The notes under the pieces were generated by a model. The model saw only the letters and a program-made list of their open reading frames with translations, did not search any database and was not told the origin of the DNA. The position numbers and the translations under genes are program-made. A stretch of 64,000 bases of DNA from Mangrovitalea sediminis (GTDB lineage Bacteria > Pseudomonadota > Gammaproteobacteria > Pseudomonadales > Oleiphilaceae), in the NCBI RefSeq assembly GCF_002514725.1, contig NZ_NTLB01000006.1:186001-250000 (forward strand), given 5' to 3'. Below, one piece after another: positions 29,249 through 40,415 of the stretch (position 1 is the first letter of the stretch; each line of letters starts with the position of its first letter).

Positions 29249-30523
29249 ATGACCGACAAGAAAGCACTGCTTTCGGTAGGTGACCAATCGATTGAGCTGC
29301 CCGTCTATTCCGGCACAGCCGGTCCTGATGTGGTTGATGTACGGGGTCTGGTCCAGCAAGGACTGTTCACCTACGATCCCGGATTTGTTTCCACCGCAGC
29401 CTGCGAGTCAAAGATCACCTTCATCGACGGTGCTAATGGTGTGCTGTTGCATCGTGGCTATCCGATAGAGCAATTGGCTGAAAAAACAGACTACCTCGAC
29501 GTGTGCTATCTCCTGCTGCATGGAGAACTTCCCAGCGCCGAACAGAGCCAGAAATTCCGCGACACGGTCAAGAATCACACCATGATTCACGACCAGATGA
29601 GCCACTTCTTCAATGGCTTCCGCCGTGACGCACACCCCATGGCCGTCATGTGCGGTGTGGTTGGTGCCCTGTCCGCCTTCTACCACGACACCATGGATTT
29701 TTCCGATGAGCATCAGCGCGAAATCGCCGCATTCCGGCTGATCGCAAAAATGCCGACCCTGGCCGCCATGTGCCATAAGTACTCCATGGGGCAGCCCTTT
29801 ATCTATCCGCGGAACGACCTGAGCTACGCGGCAAACTTCCTGCACATGATGTTTGCGACCCCCTGCGAGGAATACAAGGTCAGCCCGGTGCTGGCGAAGG
29901 CCATGGACCGCATCTTCATCCTTCATGCGGACCACGAGCAGAACGCCTCGACATCGACCGTGCGCCTGGCCGGCTCTACCGGCGCCAACCCCTTCGCCTG
30001 TATTGCCTCGGGTATTGCTGCCCTCTGGGGACCCGCTCACGGCGGCGCCAACGAGGCGGTACTGACCATGCTGGCGGAAATCGGCGACGAATCCCGTATC
30101 GAAGAATTCGTTGACCGCGCCAAGGACAAAAACGATCCCTTCCGTCTGATGGGCTTCGGTCACCGCGTCTACAAGAACTTCGATCCGCGCGCCAAGGTCA
30201 TGCGTGAAACCTGCCATGAAGTACTGCGCGAACTGGGCCTGCAGGACGATCCACTGTTCCGCATGGCACAAAAGCTGGAAAAAATCGCCCTCGAGGACGA
30301 ATACTTCATCCAGCGCCAGCTTTACCCGAACGTCGATTTCTACTCGGGCATCATCCTCAAGGCAATCGGTATCCCGGTTTCGATGTTTACCGTGATCTTT
30401 GCCATGTCCCGTACGATCGGCTGGTTCTCACACTGGAACGAAATGGTCAGCGGAAACTATCGCATCGGTCGTCCCCGTCAGCTGTACACCGGCCCCACCA
30501 AGCGCGACGTACCCGATCAGTAA
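29249..30523 (+). CDS. gltA: Citrate synthase (type II, hexameric class)
   Basis: Condenses acetyl-CoA and oxaloacetate at the entry of the TCA cycle. The 424 residues carry the catalytic set: [10 protein letters not shown], a histidine in [26 protein letters not shown], and the aspartate in [16 protein letters not shown]. The N-terminal beta domain ([18 protein letters not shown]) is the one found in the NADH-inhibited hexameric enzymes of gammaproteobacteria. AGGAGA stands seven bases before the ATG. It is divergent from sdhC. Confidence 0.97.
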   Translation: MTDKKALLSVGDQSIELPVYSGTAGPDVVDVRGLVQQGLFTYDPGFVSTAACESKITFIDGANGVLLHRGYPIEQLAEKTDYLDVCYLLLHGELPSAEQSQKFRDTVKNHTMIHDQMSHFFNGFRRDAHPMAVMCGVVGALSAFYHDTMDFSDEHQREIAAFRLIAKMPTLAAMCHKYSMGQPFIYPRNDLSYAANFLHMMFATPCEEYKVSPVLAKAMDRIFILHADHEQNASTSTVRLAGSTGANPFACIASGIAALWGPAHGGANEAVLTMLAEIGDESRIEEFVDRAKDKNDPFRLMGFGHRVYKNFDPRAKVMRETCHEVLRELGLQDDPLFRMAQKLEKIALEDEYFIQRQLYPNVDFYSGIILKAIGIPVSMFTVIFAMSRTIGWFSHWNEMVSGNYRIGRPRQLYTGPTKRDVPDQ

Positions 30524-30568
30524 GCAATAGCGGAAACAGGCCCCGCATAGTCTGTTCCGGATGCCTCA

Positions 30569-30596
30569 CCACCCACCGGCCGCCGCCGGTGGGTGG
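30569..30596 (+). terminator. Terminator-like hairpin after gltA
   Basis: A perfect 12-bp stem, CCACCCACCGGC with GCCGGTGGGTGG, and a 4-nt loop, 46 bp after the gltA stop. The T-run is weak (CTTACC), so termination may be partial. Confidence 0.6.
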
Positions 30597-30721
30597 CTTA
30601 CCGAACCATCACTTTCCCCTCGCTTCCTCCCAAACGCTCTCGACCGACACACCAAAACCCGCTAGGCGATCCCATCACCCGGGGTTATGATCATCGATCG
30701 CGGAACACTCAGGAGGACAGG

Positions 30722-31609
30722 ATGATTAAACGCGTTTCCTTTGTCGGCCTAGGCGTCATGGGCTACCCCATGGCTGGTCACCTCGTCAAACAGGGCTTCG
30801 ACGTAACCGTCTTCAATCGCACCCCCGCACGCGCACTCGCCTGGGTGGAGCAATACGGTGGCAGCAGCGTACAAAGCGTGGCTGAAGCCGCCCGGAACGC
30901 CGATTGCGTCATCACCTGTGTCGGCGCCGACCCGGACTTGCGCGAGCTCTACCTGGGCAATAACGGTATCATCGCCAACGCACCGGCCGACGCCATCCTG
31001 ATCGATCACACAACGGCTTCCGCCAACGTGGCCAGAGAGCTTTCCCAAATCGCCGCAACCCGCCACCAGCACTTTATCGACGCCCCGGTCTCCGGTGGCC
31101 AGCAAGGCGCTGAAAACGGCCAGCTGACCATTATGTGCGGAGGTGACGAGAATGCCTTTACCGCCGCGAAGGATGTCATGAACAGCTATGCCAGGGCGTT
31201 GACATGGATGGGGGAATCCGGCGCAGGACAGCTCACCAAGATGGCGAACCAGATTTCCGTGGCCGGCATTGTTCAGGGGCTATCGGAAAGTATTCATTTT
31301 GCAGAACAGGCAGGACTCGACGTCACCCGCGTCATCGACGTCATTTCGAAGGGGGCAGCTCAAAGCTGGCAAATGGAGAACCGCTCGGCGACGATGATCG
31401 CCGGCGAGTATAATCATGGATTTGCGGTGAACTGGATGAGAAAGGACCTGGCTATCTGTCTGCAGGAAGCCCGCCAGTGCCAAGCATCTCTTCCCACAAC
31501 CGCATTGATCGACCAGTTCTATGCGGATGTTCAGGCCATGGGCGGAGAGCGGTGGGACACCTCAAGCCTATTGGAACGCCTGCGGCGTTTTCGCACCGAT
31601 AAGAGCTAA
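30722..31609 (+). CDS. NAD(P)-dependent beta-hydroxyacid dehydrogenase
   Basis: A 295-residue member of the 3-hydroxyisobutyrate dehydrogenase / tartronate semialdehyde reductase family. Seen: the nucleotide-binding VGLGVMGYPMAGHL at the N-terminus, the substrate-binding DAPVSGGQQGAENGQLTIMCGG, and the catalytic lysine in GQLTKMANQ. The precise substrate cannot be read from sequence. No valine or glyoxylate genes are nearby. AGGAGG lies six bases before ATG 30722, which fixes the start. Confidence 0.85.
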   Translation: MIKRVSFVGLGVMGYPMAGHLVKQGFDVTVFNRTPARALAWVEQYGGSSVQSVAEAARNADCVITCVGADPDLRELYLGNNGIIANAPADAILIDHTTASANVARELSQIAATRHQHFIDAPVSGGQQGAENGQLTIMCGGDENAFTAAKDVMNSYARALTWMGESGAGQLTKMANQISVAGIVQGLSESIHFAEQAGLDVTRVIDVISKGAAQSWQMENRSATMIAGEYNHGFAVNWMRKDLAICLQEARQCQASLPTTALIDQFYADVQAMGGERWDTSSLLERLRRFRTDKS

Positions 31610-31616
31610 AGAGAGC

Positions 31617-31648
31617 GTGCCGGACACCTTCAGGGAGCTGTCCGGCAC
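31617..31648. terminator. Hairpin between the converging dehydrogenase and topA genes
   Basis: GTGCCGGACA and TGTCCGGCAC form a perfect 10-bp stem with a 12-nt loop. It lies between two converging genes, followed on the plus strand by CCCGCTTTATTT, and can act in both directions. Confidence 0.6.
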
Positions 31649-31654
31649 CCCGCT

Positions 31655-34300
31655 TTATTTGGACTTATCCTGCACCGTCCATTTGCCGTTTTCGTAAAAC
31701 GCACTCCAACCGGTCGCCTTCCCTTCCACTTCGGTCATGACATACTGGCTGCGCGTCTTGCGACTGTACCGGATAACGGCTGGGTTACCCTTTGAGTCCG
31801 TTTCCGGCGCTGACAACAGAAACGCGTACTTACTGTCCAGCTCCTTGGCGTGCGGTTTCAACTCCCGCACCAAAGGCGCACGCGTTTCCCGGTTGCGAGG
31901 AAACTTGCTCGCCGCCAGGAAAAGCCCCGAAGCGCCGTCACGCAGGATATAGGTGTCATCCACCTTCTCGCACTTCAGCTCCGGCATCGGCACCGGATCC
32001 ATTTTGGGCGGCGCAGGCTCGCCGTTTCTGAGCAATTTACGTGTATTTTTGCATTCGGTGTTGGTGCAGCCGAAATACTTGCCGAAACGGCCCGTCTTCA
32101 ACTGCATCTCCGATCCGCACTTATCGCATTCCAGTGTCGGGCCGTCATACCCTTTGATCCGGAAGGTGCCCGCTTCGACTTCATACCCCGGACAATCGGG
32201 GTTGTTACCACAAACATGCAACTTGCGATGCTCGTCGATCAGGTAGCTGTCCATCGCGGTGCCACACAACTTACAGCGCCGCTTCTTGCGGAGCAGACGA
32301 GATTCGCCCTCACCTTCCACATCATCATCGACGCCCACGACATCATCGCCCGGCACCAGATTGATCGTCGTCTTACAACGCTCCTTCGGCGGCAGCGCAT
32401 AGCCTGAGCAGCCCAGGAATACGCCCGTGCTGGCCACCCGAATCTGCATGGGGCGCCCACAGGTGGGACAGGCGATATCGGTTTCCGTCGGCATGTTTCC
32501 GCGCATACCGTTATCGTCGGACTCTGCACGCTCGAGCTGATTGGAGAAGTTCTTGTAAAAGGCGTTAAGCACCACCTTCCAATCGATATCGCCAGACGCG
32601 ATCTCGTCCAGTTCCTCCTCCATTCGCGCGGTGAAACCGTAATCCATCAAATTGGCGAAGGATTCGCCCAAACGATCCGTCACCACATCGCCCATTTTTT
32701 CCGCATAAAACCGGCGATTTTCCAGACGCACGTAGCCGCGATCCTGGATGGTGGAAATAATCGAAGCATAAGTCGAAGGTCGTCCAATACCCCGCTTTTC
32801 CAGCTCCTTTACCAGGGTCGCTTCCGTGTAGCGGGCGGAAGGTTTTGTAAAGTGCTGCGTCGGATCGAGCTGAATGAGGTCCAGCGCCTGCCCCACTTTC
32901 AAGTCGGGCAGCACCACATCCTCATCTTTTTTGGCCGGTTGCGGCAGGACCTTGAGGAAACCGTCAAAACGCAGAATCCGGCCCCGGGTCCGAAGCTCAT
33001 AATCACCCGCCTGCACAGCAATGGACGTACTCAGATATTCAGCATCATTCATCTGGCAGGCGATAAACTGACGCCAGATCAAGTCATACAGACGCTCAGC
33101 ATCCTTCTCGAGGCCGCTGATGTCAGAAGCCCCACGACTGACCTCCGTTGGGCGAATCGCCTCGTGCGCCTCCTGAGCGCCCTCTTTGCTCGAGTAAAAA
33201 CGAGGCGACTCGGGCAAGTAACGATCACCGAACTGCGATTCGATGTATTCCCGGCAGCTGTTAAGCGCATCCTGACTCAGATTGGTCGAGTCGGTACGCA
33301 TATAGGTGATGTAGCCCGCTTCATAAAGGCGCTGCGCCAGCATCATGGTCTTCTTGACGCTGAAGCCGAGGCGATTGCTGGCTGCCTGCTGCAATGTAGA
33401 GGTGATAAAGGGCGCATTGGGCTTTGAGCGGGTAGGCTTGTCCTCGCGACGGGACACACTGAATGCGGCACTTTCAAGCCGCCTGACGTGTTCACTCGTT
33501 TCCTGCTCGTTGCCCGGGCGGAAGTTATCCTGGGCGACTTTCGCCACTTCGAAACGCACTGTCGGCGCACTTGCCTCGGCCTGCTGGCGCAGGTTGGCAT
33601 GCAGCTGCCAGTACTCTTCCGGCACAAAAGCGCGAATTTCACGCTCCCGCTCAACAATCAGGCGCACAGCGACAGATTGGACGCGACCGGCAGACAAGCC
33701 TCTTGCAATCTTGTTCCACAGCAGCGGCGAGACCATATAACCGACGACTCGGTCAAGAAAGCGCCTTGCCTGCTGGGCATTTACACGATGGGTATCCAGG
33801 TCACCTGGCTTGGAAAACGCGTCCTGGATGGCCCGCTTGGTGATCTCGTTGAACACCACGCGGCGGAATTTGCTGTCATCGCCACCGATCGTCTCGCGCA
33901 AATGCCAGGCAATCGCCTCCCCTTCGCGGTCAAGGTCAGTTGCGAGGTAAACCTGATCGGCGCTTTTCGCCAATCGCTTAAGCTCGCTGACAACCTTTTC
34001 CTTGCCGGGCAGGATTTCGTAATGGGCTTCCCAATCCTTTTCGGGGTCGACCCCCATTCTGGCAATCAGTTGCTCCCGGGCTTTACGCTGCTTGTATAGC
34101 GCCTTTTCGTCCGGGCTCATCTTGCGCGTCTGGGCCGCCTGCCGGGCACGCTCCTTGGGATCGACCTGCGACCCGGAGCCACTGACGGGCAGGTCACGGA
34201 TATGGCCGACGCTGGACTTTACGATAAAGTCCGAGCCCAAGTATTTATTAATCGTTTTCGCTTTTGCTGGCGACTCGACAATGACGAGACTTTTGCCCAT
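31655..34300 (-). CDS. topA: DNA topoisomerase I
   Basis: Relaxes negative supercoils by a transient single-strand break. The 881 residues start with the Toprim fold ([19 protein letters not shown] and [15 protein letters not shown]), and the active-site tyrosine lies in [14 protein letters not shown]. The C-terminal third has zinc ribbons with cysteines in [22 protein letters not shown] and [16 protein letters not shown]. It is a monocistronic gene flanked by hairpins. Confidence 0.97.
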   Translation of the reverse strand: MGKSLVIVESPAKAKTINKYLGSDFIVKSSVGHIRDLPVSGSGSQVDPKERARQAAQTRKMSPDEKALYKQRKAREQLIARMGVDPEKDWEAHYEILPGKEKVVSELKRLAKSADQVYLATDLDREGEAIAWHLRETIGGDDSKFRRVVFNEITKRAIQDAFSKPGDLDTHRVNAQQARRFLDRVVGYMVSPLLWNKIARGLSAGRVQSVAVRLIVEREREIRAFVPEEYWQLHANLRQQAEASAPTVRFEVAKVAQDNFRPGNEQETSEHVRRLESAAFSVSRREDKPTRSKPNAPFITSTLQQAASNRLGFSVKKTMMLAQRLYEAGYITYMRTDSTNLSQDALNSCREYIESQFGDRYLPESPRFYSSKEGAQEAHEAIRPTEVSRGASDISGLEKDAERLYDLIWRQFIACQMNDAEYLSTSIAVQAGDYELRTRGRILRFDGFLKVLPQPAKKDEDVVLPDLKVGQALDLIQLDPTQHFTKPSARYTEATLVKELEKRGIGRPSTYASIISTIQDRGYVRLENRRFYAEKMGDVVTDRLGESFANLMDYGFTARMEEELDEIASGDIDWKVVLNAFYKNFSNQLERAESDDNGMRGNMPTETDIACPTCGRPMQIRVASTGVFLGCSGYALPPKERCKTTINLVPGDDVVGVDDDVEGEGESRLLRKKRRCKLCGTAMDSYLIDEHRKLHVCGNNPDCPGYEVEAGTFRIKGYDGPTLECDKCGSEMQLKTGRFGKYFGCTNTECKNTRKLLRNGEPAPPKMDPVPMPELKCEKVDDTYILRDGASGLFLAASKFPRNRETRAPLVRELKPHAKELDSKYAFLLSAPETDSKGNPAVIRYSRKTRSQYVMTEVEGKATGWSAFYENGKWTVQDKSK

Positions 34301-34507
34301 ATCGGCCCATTAATCCTTTGGCATTTCAAACTTGCAAGAAAATCAGCGGTATAGATTCACGGCTGTCGCGACAATATATAAGTGCTCATTTTGATCGGGT
34401 CAAGTCAGGCGACCTTGATCCCAAGGCAAATCCAGGGGGAGACACATTGCCCGGATTCATCACTGGCGTCCAGTCCCAATTGATCAAAGAGACTCTGCGA
34501 CATCAAC

Positions 34508-34536
34508 AAAAAGCCCGGCTTAGAGCCGGGCTTTTT
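34508..34536. terminator. Terminator after fadA
   Basis: GCCCGGCT (34513-34520) and AGCCGGGC (34524-34531) form an 8-bp stem with a 3-nt loop, flanked by five A and five T. It ends the fadBA message and is symmetrical enough to act in both directions. Confidence 0.85.
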
Positions 34537-34554
34537 GCGATCAACCGATCGGGA

Positions 34555-35763
<1,209 letters not shown>

Positions 35764-37911
35764 TCAGCCAAAAAATTTCTTGCCAGCTTTGGCCATTTCA
35801 CGCAGACCTTCGGTGGGCTGATACAGAGCGCCCAGGTCGGCATACTTGTCCGCAATTTTGCAGAACTCGGCGACACCGATGGAATCGATGTAACGCAGGG
35901 CACCGCCACGGAACGGAGGGAACCCGATGCCGTAGACCAGACCCATATCCGCCTCTGCAGGCGTCTCGACGATACCGTCTTCGAGACAGCGTACGGTTTC
36001 CAGACAAAGCGGAACCATCATACGCTCGATGATTTCCTCGTCGCTGAACTCCTTCTGCGCCTGGACCACTGGCTTGATCAAGCTATAGGTCTCTTCGTCG
36101 ACCAGTTTCTTCTGCTTGCCTTTGCGATCCAATTCGTAACGGTAGAAGCCCAGATTGTTCTTCTGACCGAAGCGCTTGTTATCGAACATCACGTCAATAG
36201 CGGTGGTGCCTTCGTGCTTCATCCGCTCAGGGAAGCCTTCAGCCATCACTTCGCCGGCGTGCTTGGCGGTGTCCATGCCCACAACGTCCAGCAGATAAGC
36301 CGGGCCCATCGGCCAGCCGAAGCGTTCCATCACCTTGTCGACCTGCTGGAAGTCCGCACCGTCACGCACCAGGCCGATGAAGCCGCCGAAGTACGGGAAC
36401 AGGATACGGTTAACCAGGAATCCAGGGCAGTCGTTGACCACGATGGGGTTCTTACCCATGGCCTTGGCATAGGCAACAGTAGTGGCGATCGCCTTCTCGC
36501 TGGTTTTCTCGCCGCGAATGACCTCTACCAGCGGCATCATATGCACCGGGTTGAAGAAGTGCATACCGCAGAAGTTTTCAGGACGCTTGAGGTTTTTCGC
36601 CAGCGAAGTGATTGAGATCGTGGAGGTATTGGACGTGATGATAGTGTCTTCACGAACATTGCTTTCGGTTTCGGCCAGAACGGCACCCTTGACTTTCGGG
36701 TTCTCGACAACGGCCTCAACAACCAGGTCGACTTCATCGAAACTGCCGTAGGTCAGCGTTGGCGTGATGCGGTTGAGCACGTCTGCCATGTCTGCAGGCG
36801 TCATGCGGCCCTTGTCGACCCGCTTGACCAACAGTTTCTTGGCTTCGCTCAGCCCCAACTCCAGGCCGGCGTGGTTGATGTCTTTCATCAGGATCGGCGT
36901 GCCTTTCAGCGCCGACTGATAAGCAACACCGCCGCCCATGATGCCAGCACCAAGAACAGCGGAGAGCTTGACGTCCTGTGCATTGGCTTCATACTGCTTG
37001 GCCTTTTTCTTCAGCTCCTGGTCATTCAGGAACAGCTGCACCAGACAGGCAGCCACACTGGTCTTGGCCATTTTGGCAAAGCCTTTGGCTTCCACTTCAA
37101 CGGCCTTGTCTCGCGGCAATCCGGCATGCTTTTGCATGACCTTGATCGCTTCGACAGGCGCTGGGTAGTTCTTGCCGGCCTGACCCGCAACAAACCCTTT
37201 CGCCGTTTCGAACGTCATCATGCTTTCCATGGCGTTCAACAGCAGTTTGCCCTTTTTCTCTTCACGACGCGCTTCGAAGTTGAGCTTACCGGCCTCGCAC
37301 TCGCTCAGGATCGCCAATGCAGCATCCATCAGCTTGGCTGGTTCAACCACTGCATCGACGGCGCCCGCTTTGAGGGCCTTGTCCGCACGCTGCTCGCTAC
37401 CCATGCAGATCCACTCGATGGCGTTATCAGCGCCAATCAGTCGGGACAGGCGCACGGTGCCGCCGAAGCCGGGGAAGATACCCAATTTCACTTCCGGCAG
37501 GCCGACTTTTGCCTTGCTGGACATGACGCGGAAATCGGTCGACAGACACATTTCGAAACCGCCACCGAGGGCGATACCGTTGATTGCCGTGACACTCGGG
37601 AAAGGCAGGTCTTCGATGTCGCTGAAGATCGCATTGGCCGCCAGGTTGTTGGCAATCAGCTCTTCCTCAGGACCGGCAAACAGCTCGGTAAACTCCGTAA
37701 TATCGGCGCCGACGATAAAGCTGTCCTTACCGCTGGTTACCACCAGGCCTTTAATATTCTTGGCCGTTTTCAGCTTATCCGTGGCCGCTCGCAGTTCTTC
37801 GATGGTGAGCCGGTTAAACTTGTTGACGGACTCGCCCTGTAAATCGAAGTTCAGCTGGGCGATCCCACCTTCGATCTCTTTAACCGTGATGGCTTTACCT
37901 TCGTAAATCAT
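35764..37911 (-). CDS. fadB: Fatty-acid oxidation complex alpha subunit, FadB
   Basis: Bifunctional enoyl-CoA hydratase and 3-hydroxyacyl-CoA dehydrogenase. The 715 residues start with the hydratase/isomerase domain (residues 1-190: [36 protein letters not shown]), then the Rossmann domain at about 315-500 ([34 protein letters not shown]) and a C-terminal helical domain. I chose ATG 37911 ([13 protein letters not shown]) because GGAG is about eight bases upstream and the family begins so; the frame is open for 23 more codons but without support. It is controlled by a PsrA-like palindrome. Confidence 0.96.
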   Translation of the reverse strand: MIYEGKAITVKEIEGGIAQLNFDLQGESVNKFNRLTIEELRAATDKLKTAKNIKGLVVTSGKDSFIVGADITEFTELFAGPEEELIANNLAANAIFSDIEDLPFPSVTAINGIALGGGFEMCLSTDFRVMSSKAKVGLPEVKLGIFPGFGGTVRLSRLIGADNAIEWICMGSEQRADKALKAGAVDAVVEPAKLMDAALAILSECEAGKLNFEARREEKKGKLLLNAMESMMTFETAKGFVAGQAGKNYPAPVEAIKVMQKHAGLPRDKAVEVEAKGFAKMAKTSVAACLVQLFLNDQELKKKAKQYEANAQDVKLSAVLGAGIMGGGVAYQSALKGTPILMKDINHAGLELGLSEAKKLLVKRVDKGRMTPADMADVLNRITPTLTYGSFDEVDLVVEAVVENPKVKGAVLAETESNVREDTIITSNTSTISITSLAKNLKRPENFCGMHFFNPVHMMPLVEVIRGEKTSEKAIATTVAYAKAMGKNPIVVNDCPGFLVNRILFPYFGGFIGLVRDGADFQQVDKVMERFGWPMGPAYLLDVVGMDTAKHAGEVMAEGFPERMKHEGTTAIDVMFDNKRFGQKNNLGFYRYELDRKGKQKKLVDEETYSLIKPVVQAQKEFSDEEIIERMMVPLCLETVRCLEDGIVETPAEADMGLVYGIGFPPFRGGALRYIDSIGVAEFCKIADKYADLGALYQPTEGLREMAKAGKKFFG

Positions 37912-38012
37912 CAACTGATCTCCAGTCTGTGTTGGGTACCGCACGGCCTGCAACCCGCCCTGAAAGCCGGTCACACCCATGCAGTGAAATTTCGGTCACT
38001 ACCCGAGATATC

Positions 38013-38040
38013 GATTCAAATTCATACAGTCGTTTGAATC
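38013..38040. promoter_or_regulatory. PsrA-like operator upstream of fadBA
   Basis: Two overlapping palindromes. GATTCAAA-N12-TTTGAATC is perfect over 8+8 bases. Inside it, ATTCATAC-AGTC-GTTTGAAT (38020-38039) matches the published PsrA core CAAAC-N4-GTTTG with one mismatch. In Pseudomonas, PsrA represses fatty-acid oxidation genes and releases on binding long-chain acyl groups. It lies about 110 bp from the fadB start. Confidence 0.6.
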
Positions 38041-38052
38041 GGAGTGCCAACC

Positions 38053-38286
38053 ATGAAAAAAAACCGCGCATTTGTCAATTTCTTTCTGGAAGACGAGAGA
38101 AAGGTCAGACCGCACCGATCCCTGGCGGGACGATGCCAAACGACAGACTATATCTTAGGAATCAAGGCACTACCCAGATCTTTTCCAGTAGAATATTGGC
38201 TTTGGTCGTTAGTGGTAAAACTTTGTTACCATTCAATCACCCGAACAAGCGCCAAAAATCTTGAATGGACGGGCCTCATACTCTAG
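38053..38286 (+). CDS. Possible small ORF (77 residues), doubtful
   Basis: ATG 38053 is preceded by GGAG at eight bases and opens a 77-codon frame starting MKKNRAFVNFFLEDERK. No domain is recognised; the composition is mixed and the second half has several rare aromatic and cysteine residues (YWLWSLVVKLCY). It may be real or chance. I list it because the ribosome site is well placed. Confidence 0.2.
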   Translation: MKKNRAFVNFFLEDERKVRPHRSLAGRCQTTDYILGIKALPRSFPVEYWLWSLVVKLCYHSITRTSAKNLEWTGLIL

Positions 38287-38414
38287 CCTCTTTAAAGTCG
38301 GATGGTCCAACAGTGCTTCGGTCTATCCGGGACGCGGTCCATAACGCATCCGAATATCGCTCGCGAAGCGACCGCACACTCCTTTTTCAGACAACCGTTT
38401 TTTTACAGGACCTG

Positions 38415-38430
38415 ATACCCGGACGGGTAT
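38415..38430. promoter_or_regulatory. CsoR-type palindrome before the secreted protein gene
   Basis: ATACCC-GGAC-GGGTAT, perfect over 6+6 bases, extended to GATACCCG/CGGGTATC. It lies 32 bp before ATG 38463, where the core promoter should be. The same arrangement precedes the CsoR/FrmR-family gene at 39475-39490. The half-site ATACCC is that of known CsoR copper-repressor operators. Confidence 0.65.
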
Positions 38431-38462
38431 CGTGTAAAAGAATAAGACGGAGAAACAAGTCG

Positions 38463-39380
38463 ATGAGAATATCCGCGCCAGTTTTCAGGGCCGCCGCATA
38501 CCTGTTGTCACTGACCGTTCTGCTGTTCCCGATGGCGCGCCTCGCAAACGCCGCTCCACTGACGCCGCTACTGGAAAGCCTTTATAAATTCCGCATCGAA
38601 AACTTCATTGCACTGAATGCCTATTACAACTACAGCGCCAATGGTGACAAGCAGACCCTCGATCAGGTTAATGATGCGATCAATAAAAGCAACGCCCTGA
38701 TGAACGAAATCCCCACGCGCGCAAGTAGTCTGGTCAGCAAGGCCCAGATCAACAAGCTCACCAGCGCTCATGACAAATTCAAGAAATTGATGAACACCAA
38801 CCTGAACGACGTCCGCAAGAAAGGCTACCCCGATCTTCAGGTGGTCTCGGAAATGGCCAACGACGCCCAGGACCTGAATAAACTGTCCAAGGAAATTTAC
38901 GACGACGTAAAAACCAAGGACAACGTGGTCACCGACAAATACGTGGAAGTTGGTCGTGAGGCATCCCTGCTACTGGCACAGATGATGACCAAGTATTCCG
39001 CCCGCTCGTCATCATCGACCGCCCTTACCTTTCAGGGTGCCGACACCGACACCCCGCTGGACAAGCAGGCGCAAGCATTTGACAAACTGCTTACCGAGCT
39101 GGACACGCCAGTTAAAAAATCGAAAGCCATGCAGGCCCAGTACGACGAAATTGCAACGAAATGGGCATTCATTCGCAGCTCTTACATCAATTACAACGAA
39201 AATAATGTCGCTTTCGTGATCAACCGCTACTCCAACAGCATCATCCGCGGACTGGAAAACATTGTCGAAGAGCTCGCAGGTAACAAGCCGATCCCCAAGG
39301 ACATTTCGGAAAAACCGAAATTGGTGATCCCGCAGAAGCCCGCAGATCTGCAAACCTCAGGGCAAACAGCCAAACAGTAA
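38463..39380 (+). CDS. Secreted protein of unknown function, probably under CsoR-like control
   Basis: A 305-residue protein with a clear signal peptide (about 1-30, cut near LANA-AP). The mature part is almost all helical, rich in K, D, N and A, with few cysteines, and ends in a proline-rich tail (KPKLVIPQKPADLQ). I do not recognise a family. Such helical periplasmic proteins include sensors and metal- or stress-related chaperones, but nothing here shows a metal site. ATG 38463 was chosen for GGAG about 11 bases upstream and for the signal peptide. Its promoter region carries the same palindrome as the CsoR-like gene next to it. Confidence 0.75.
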   Translation: MRISAPVFRAAAYLLSLTVLLFPMARLANAAPLTPLLESLYKFRIENFIALNAYYNYSANGDKQTLDQVNDAINKSNALMNEIPTRASSLVSKAQINKLTSAHDKFKKLMNTNLNDVRKKGYPDLQVVSEMANDAQDLNKLSKEIYDDVKTKDNVVTDKYVEVGREASLLLAQMMTKYSARSSSSTALTFQGADTDTPLDKQAQAFDKLLTELDTPVKKSKAMQAQYDEIATKWAFIRSSYINYNENNVAFVINRYSNSIIRGLENIVEELAGNKPIPKDISEKPKLVIPQKPADLQTSGQTAKQ

Positions 39381-39474
39381 ACCACAGTCCACGCCAGCAA
39401 ATTCCGCCGGAGTTTGCTGGCACATCCCTCTCTCCGGCAGTCTGCCCAGGCCCCAGTCTTCTGACACTTTGACC

Positions 39475-39490
39475 ATACCCAACCGGGTAT
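39475..39490. promoter_or_regulatory. CsoR-type palindrome before the CsoR/FrmR-family gene
   Basis: ATACCC-AACC-GGGTAT, perfect over 6+6 bases, directly abutting the -35 box at 39491. Together with the matching site at 38415-38430 it suggests autorepression. Confidence 0.7.
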
Positions 39491-39519
39491 TTGACATAAA
39501 AAAGTACCGCCTATACGAT
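39491..39519 (+). promoter_or_regulatory. Promoter of the CsoR/FrmR-family gene
   Basis: Perfect -35 TTGACA (39491-39496), 17-bp spacer, -10 TACGAT (39514-39519). The operator ends one base before the -35. Confidence 0.6.
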
Positions 39520-39561
39520 TGCAAAATCGGCATATTGACATGCATCAGACGGAGCTGAGCC

Positions 39562-39828
39562 ATGCGTCCTTCACTTCCACAGAGCAAGCGCATGCAATCT
39601 CGCCTCGCACGCGTTGAAGGGCAACTGAGAGGCATTCAGCGCCTCATTGGTGAGGAGGATGATTGCGAGAAAATCGTCCAGCAATTGCTGGCCGCTCGCA
39701 AGGCATTGGACAAGGCCTTTTACGAATTGCTGGCCAGTATGATAGAGGCCTGTATACGCGATACCGACAATGCCGACATGCCCAGACAAGCAGATAAGTT
39801 GCGCAACCTTTTGACGAAATACAACTGA
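39562..39828 (+). CDS. CsoR/FrmR-family metal- or aldehyde-sensing repressor with an unusual Cys-Met-Cys set
   Basis: A small all-helical DNA-binding protein (88 residues) of the CsoR/RcnR/FrmR family, which represses transporter or detoxification genes until its ligand binds. Seen: RLARVEGQLRGIQRLIGEEDDC in the first helix region. The family cysteine is Cys35. At the usual His position 60 there is Met60, and Cys64 occupies the third ligand site. CsoR for Cu(I) is Cys-His-Cys, FrmR is Cys-His, RcnR is His-Cys-His-His and persulfide sensor CstR is Cys-Cys, so the ligand is not clear. GGAG lies before ATG 39562. A family operator overlaps its promoter region. Confidence 0.85.
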   Translation: MRPSLPQSKRMQSRLARVEGQLRGIQRLIGEEDDCEKIVQQLLAARKALDKAFYELLASMIEACIRDTDNADMPRQADKLRNLLTKYN

Positions 39829-39926
39829 TCGCGATGCACCAGCCGGGGGCTAACACCTATACCTGCGTCTTTCCGCCTGTATTCCCGCCAACTAAAAGCG
39901 CCTGAAGATATTACCCAACGCCCTCC

Positions 39927-40364
39927 TTATATTTTACCCCGCCAGGCGTCCAGACTGTCATTGAACTGCTGAAGAGCCTCTCGCACCGCCTCAGGTGAAC
40001 CTTTCTCCTGCCACACCAGCCCAACGCCCCGAGAATCCATATACAGCGCCTCAAATGGCGAAGGCACGCCGGGGAAGTTCTCTTCACCGGAAGCTTCAGC
40101 CGACCACACCAGACGCGGTTGGCGCTGCTGGCATTGCCGCATGACCTGCTCCGCTGTCCAAGGGCGCCAGTAAAGATACCAGTCACCCGTTTGCGTAAAG
40201 CGGTGATCATCGGCAATACCGCGAAAACGCTCCACTCGGAATCCTTTGCGGTAGGCCTCTTGCATCAATGACTTACGACGTTTTTCATAGCTTGTCGGCA
40301 TCGCCATTGAAACCGAGCCGGCAAGGAACAGAATTGCAACGGTAACGACCAGCCAAGCAGGCAT
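39927..40364 (-). CDS. Hypothetical membrane-anchored or secreted protein
   Basis: I do not recognise a family. The protein starts MPAWLVVTVAILFLAGSVSMA, a signal or anchor segment, then a short basic stretch (SYEKRRKSLMQEAYRKGF) and a mixed soluble part with WYLYWRPWTAEQVM and EALYMDSRGVGLVWQEK. I chose ATG 40364 with GGAG 11 bases upstream. An in-frame GTG at 40403 would add 13 residues without a ribosome site. A perfect 9-bp inverted repeat stands 50-80 bp upstream and may control it. Confidence 0.6.
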   Translation of the reverse strand: MPAWLVVTVAILFLAGSVSMAMPTSYEKRRKSLMQEAYRKGFRVERFRGIADDHRFTQTGDWYLYWRPWTAEQVMRQCQQRQPRLVWSAEASGEENFPGVPSPFEALYMDSRGVGLVWQEKGSPEAVREALQQFNDSLDAWRGKI

Positions 40365-40415
40365 CTTGAAGGGGACTCCACGGTTTTTTCTGATCCATAT
40401 CACGACGGCAACAAC

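Larger units (their letters stand above)
37912..38462. promoter_or_regulatory. Control region between fadB and the secreted protein gene (551 bp)
   Basis: Holds the fadBA operator (38013-38040), a weak candidate ORF at 38053-38286, a small inverted repeat TGGTAA-N7-TTACCA at 38213-38231, and the CsoR-like palindrome at 38415-38430. I see no tRNA or repeat family. Confidence 0.6.

Noticed and set aside
36871-37842. Plus-strand frame opposite fadB
   Set aside because: Antisense of a well conserved fadB frame, no ribosome site.
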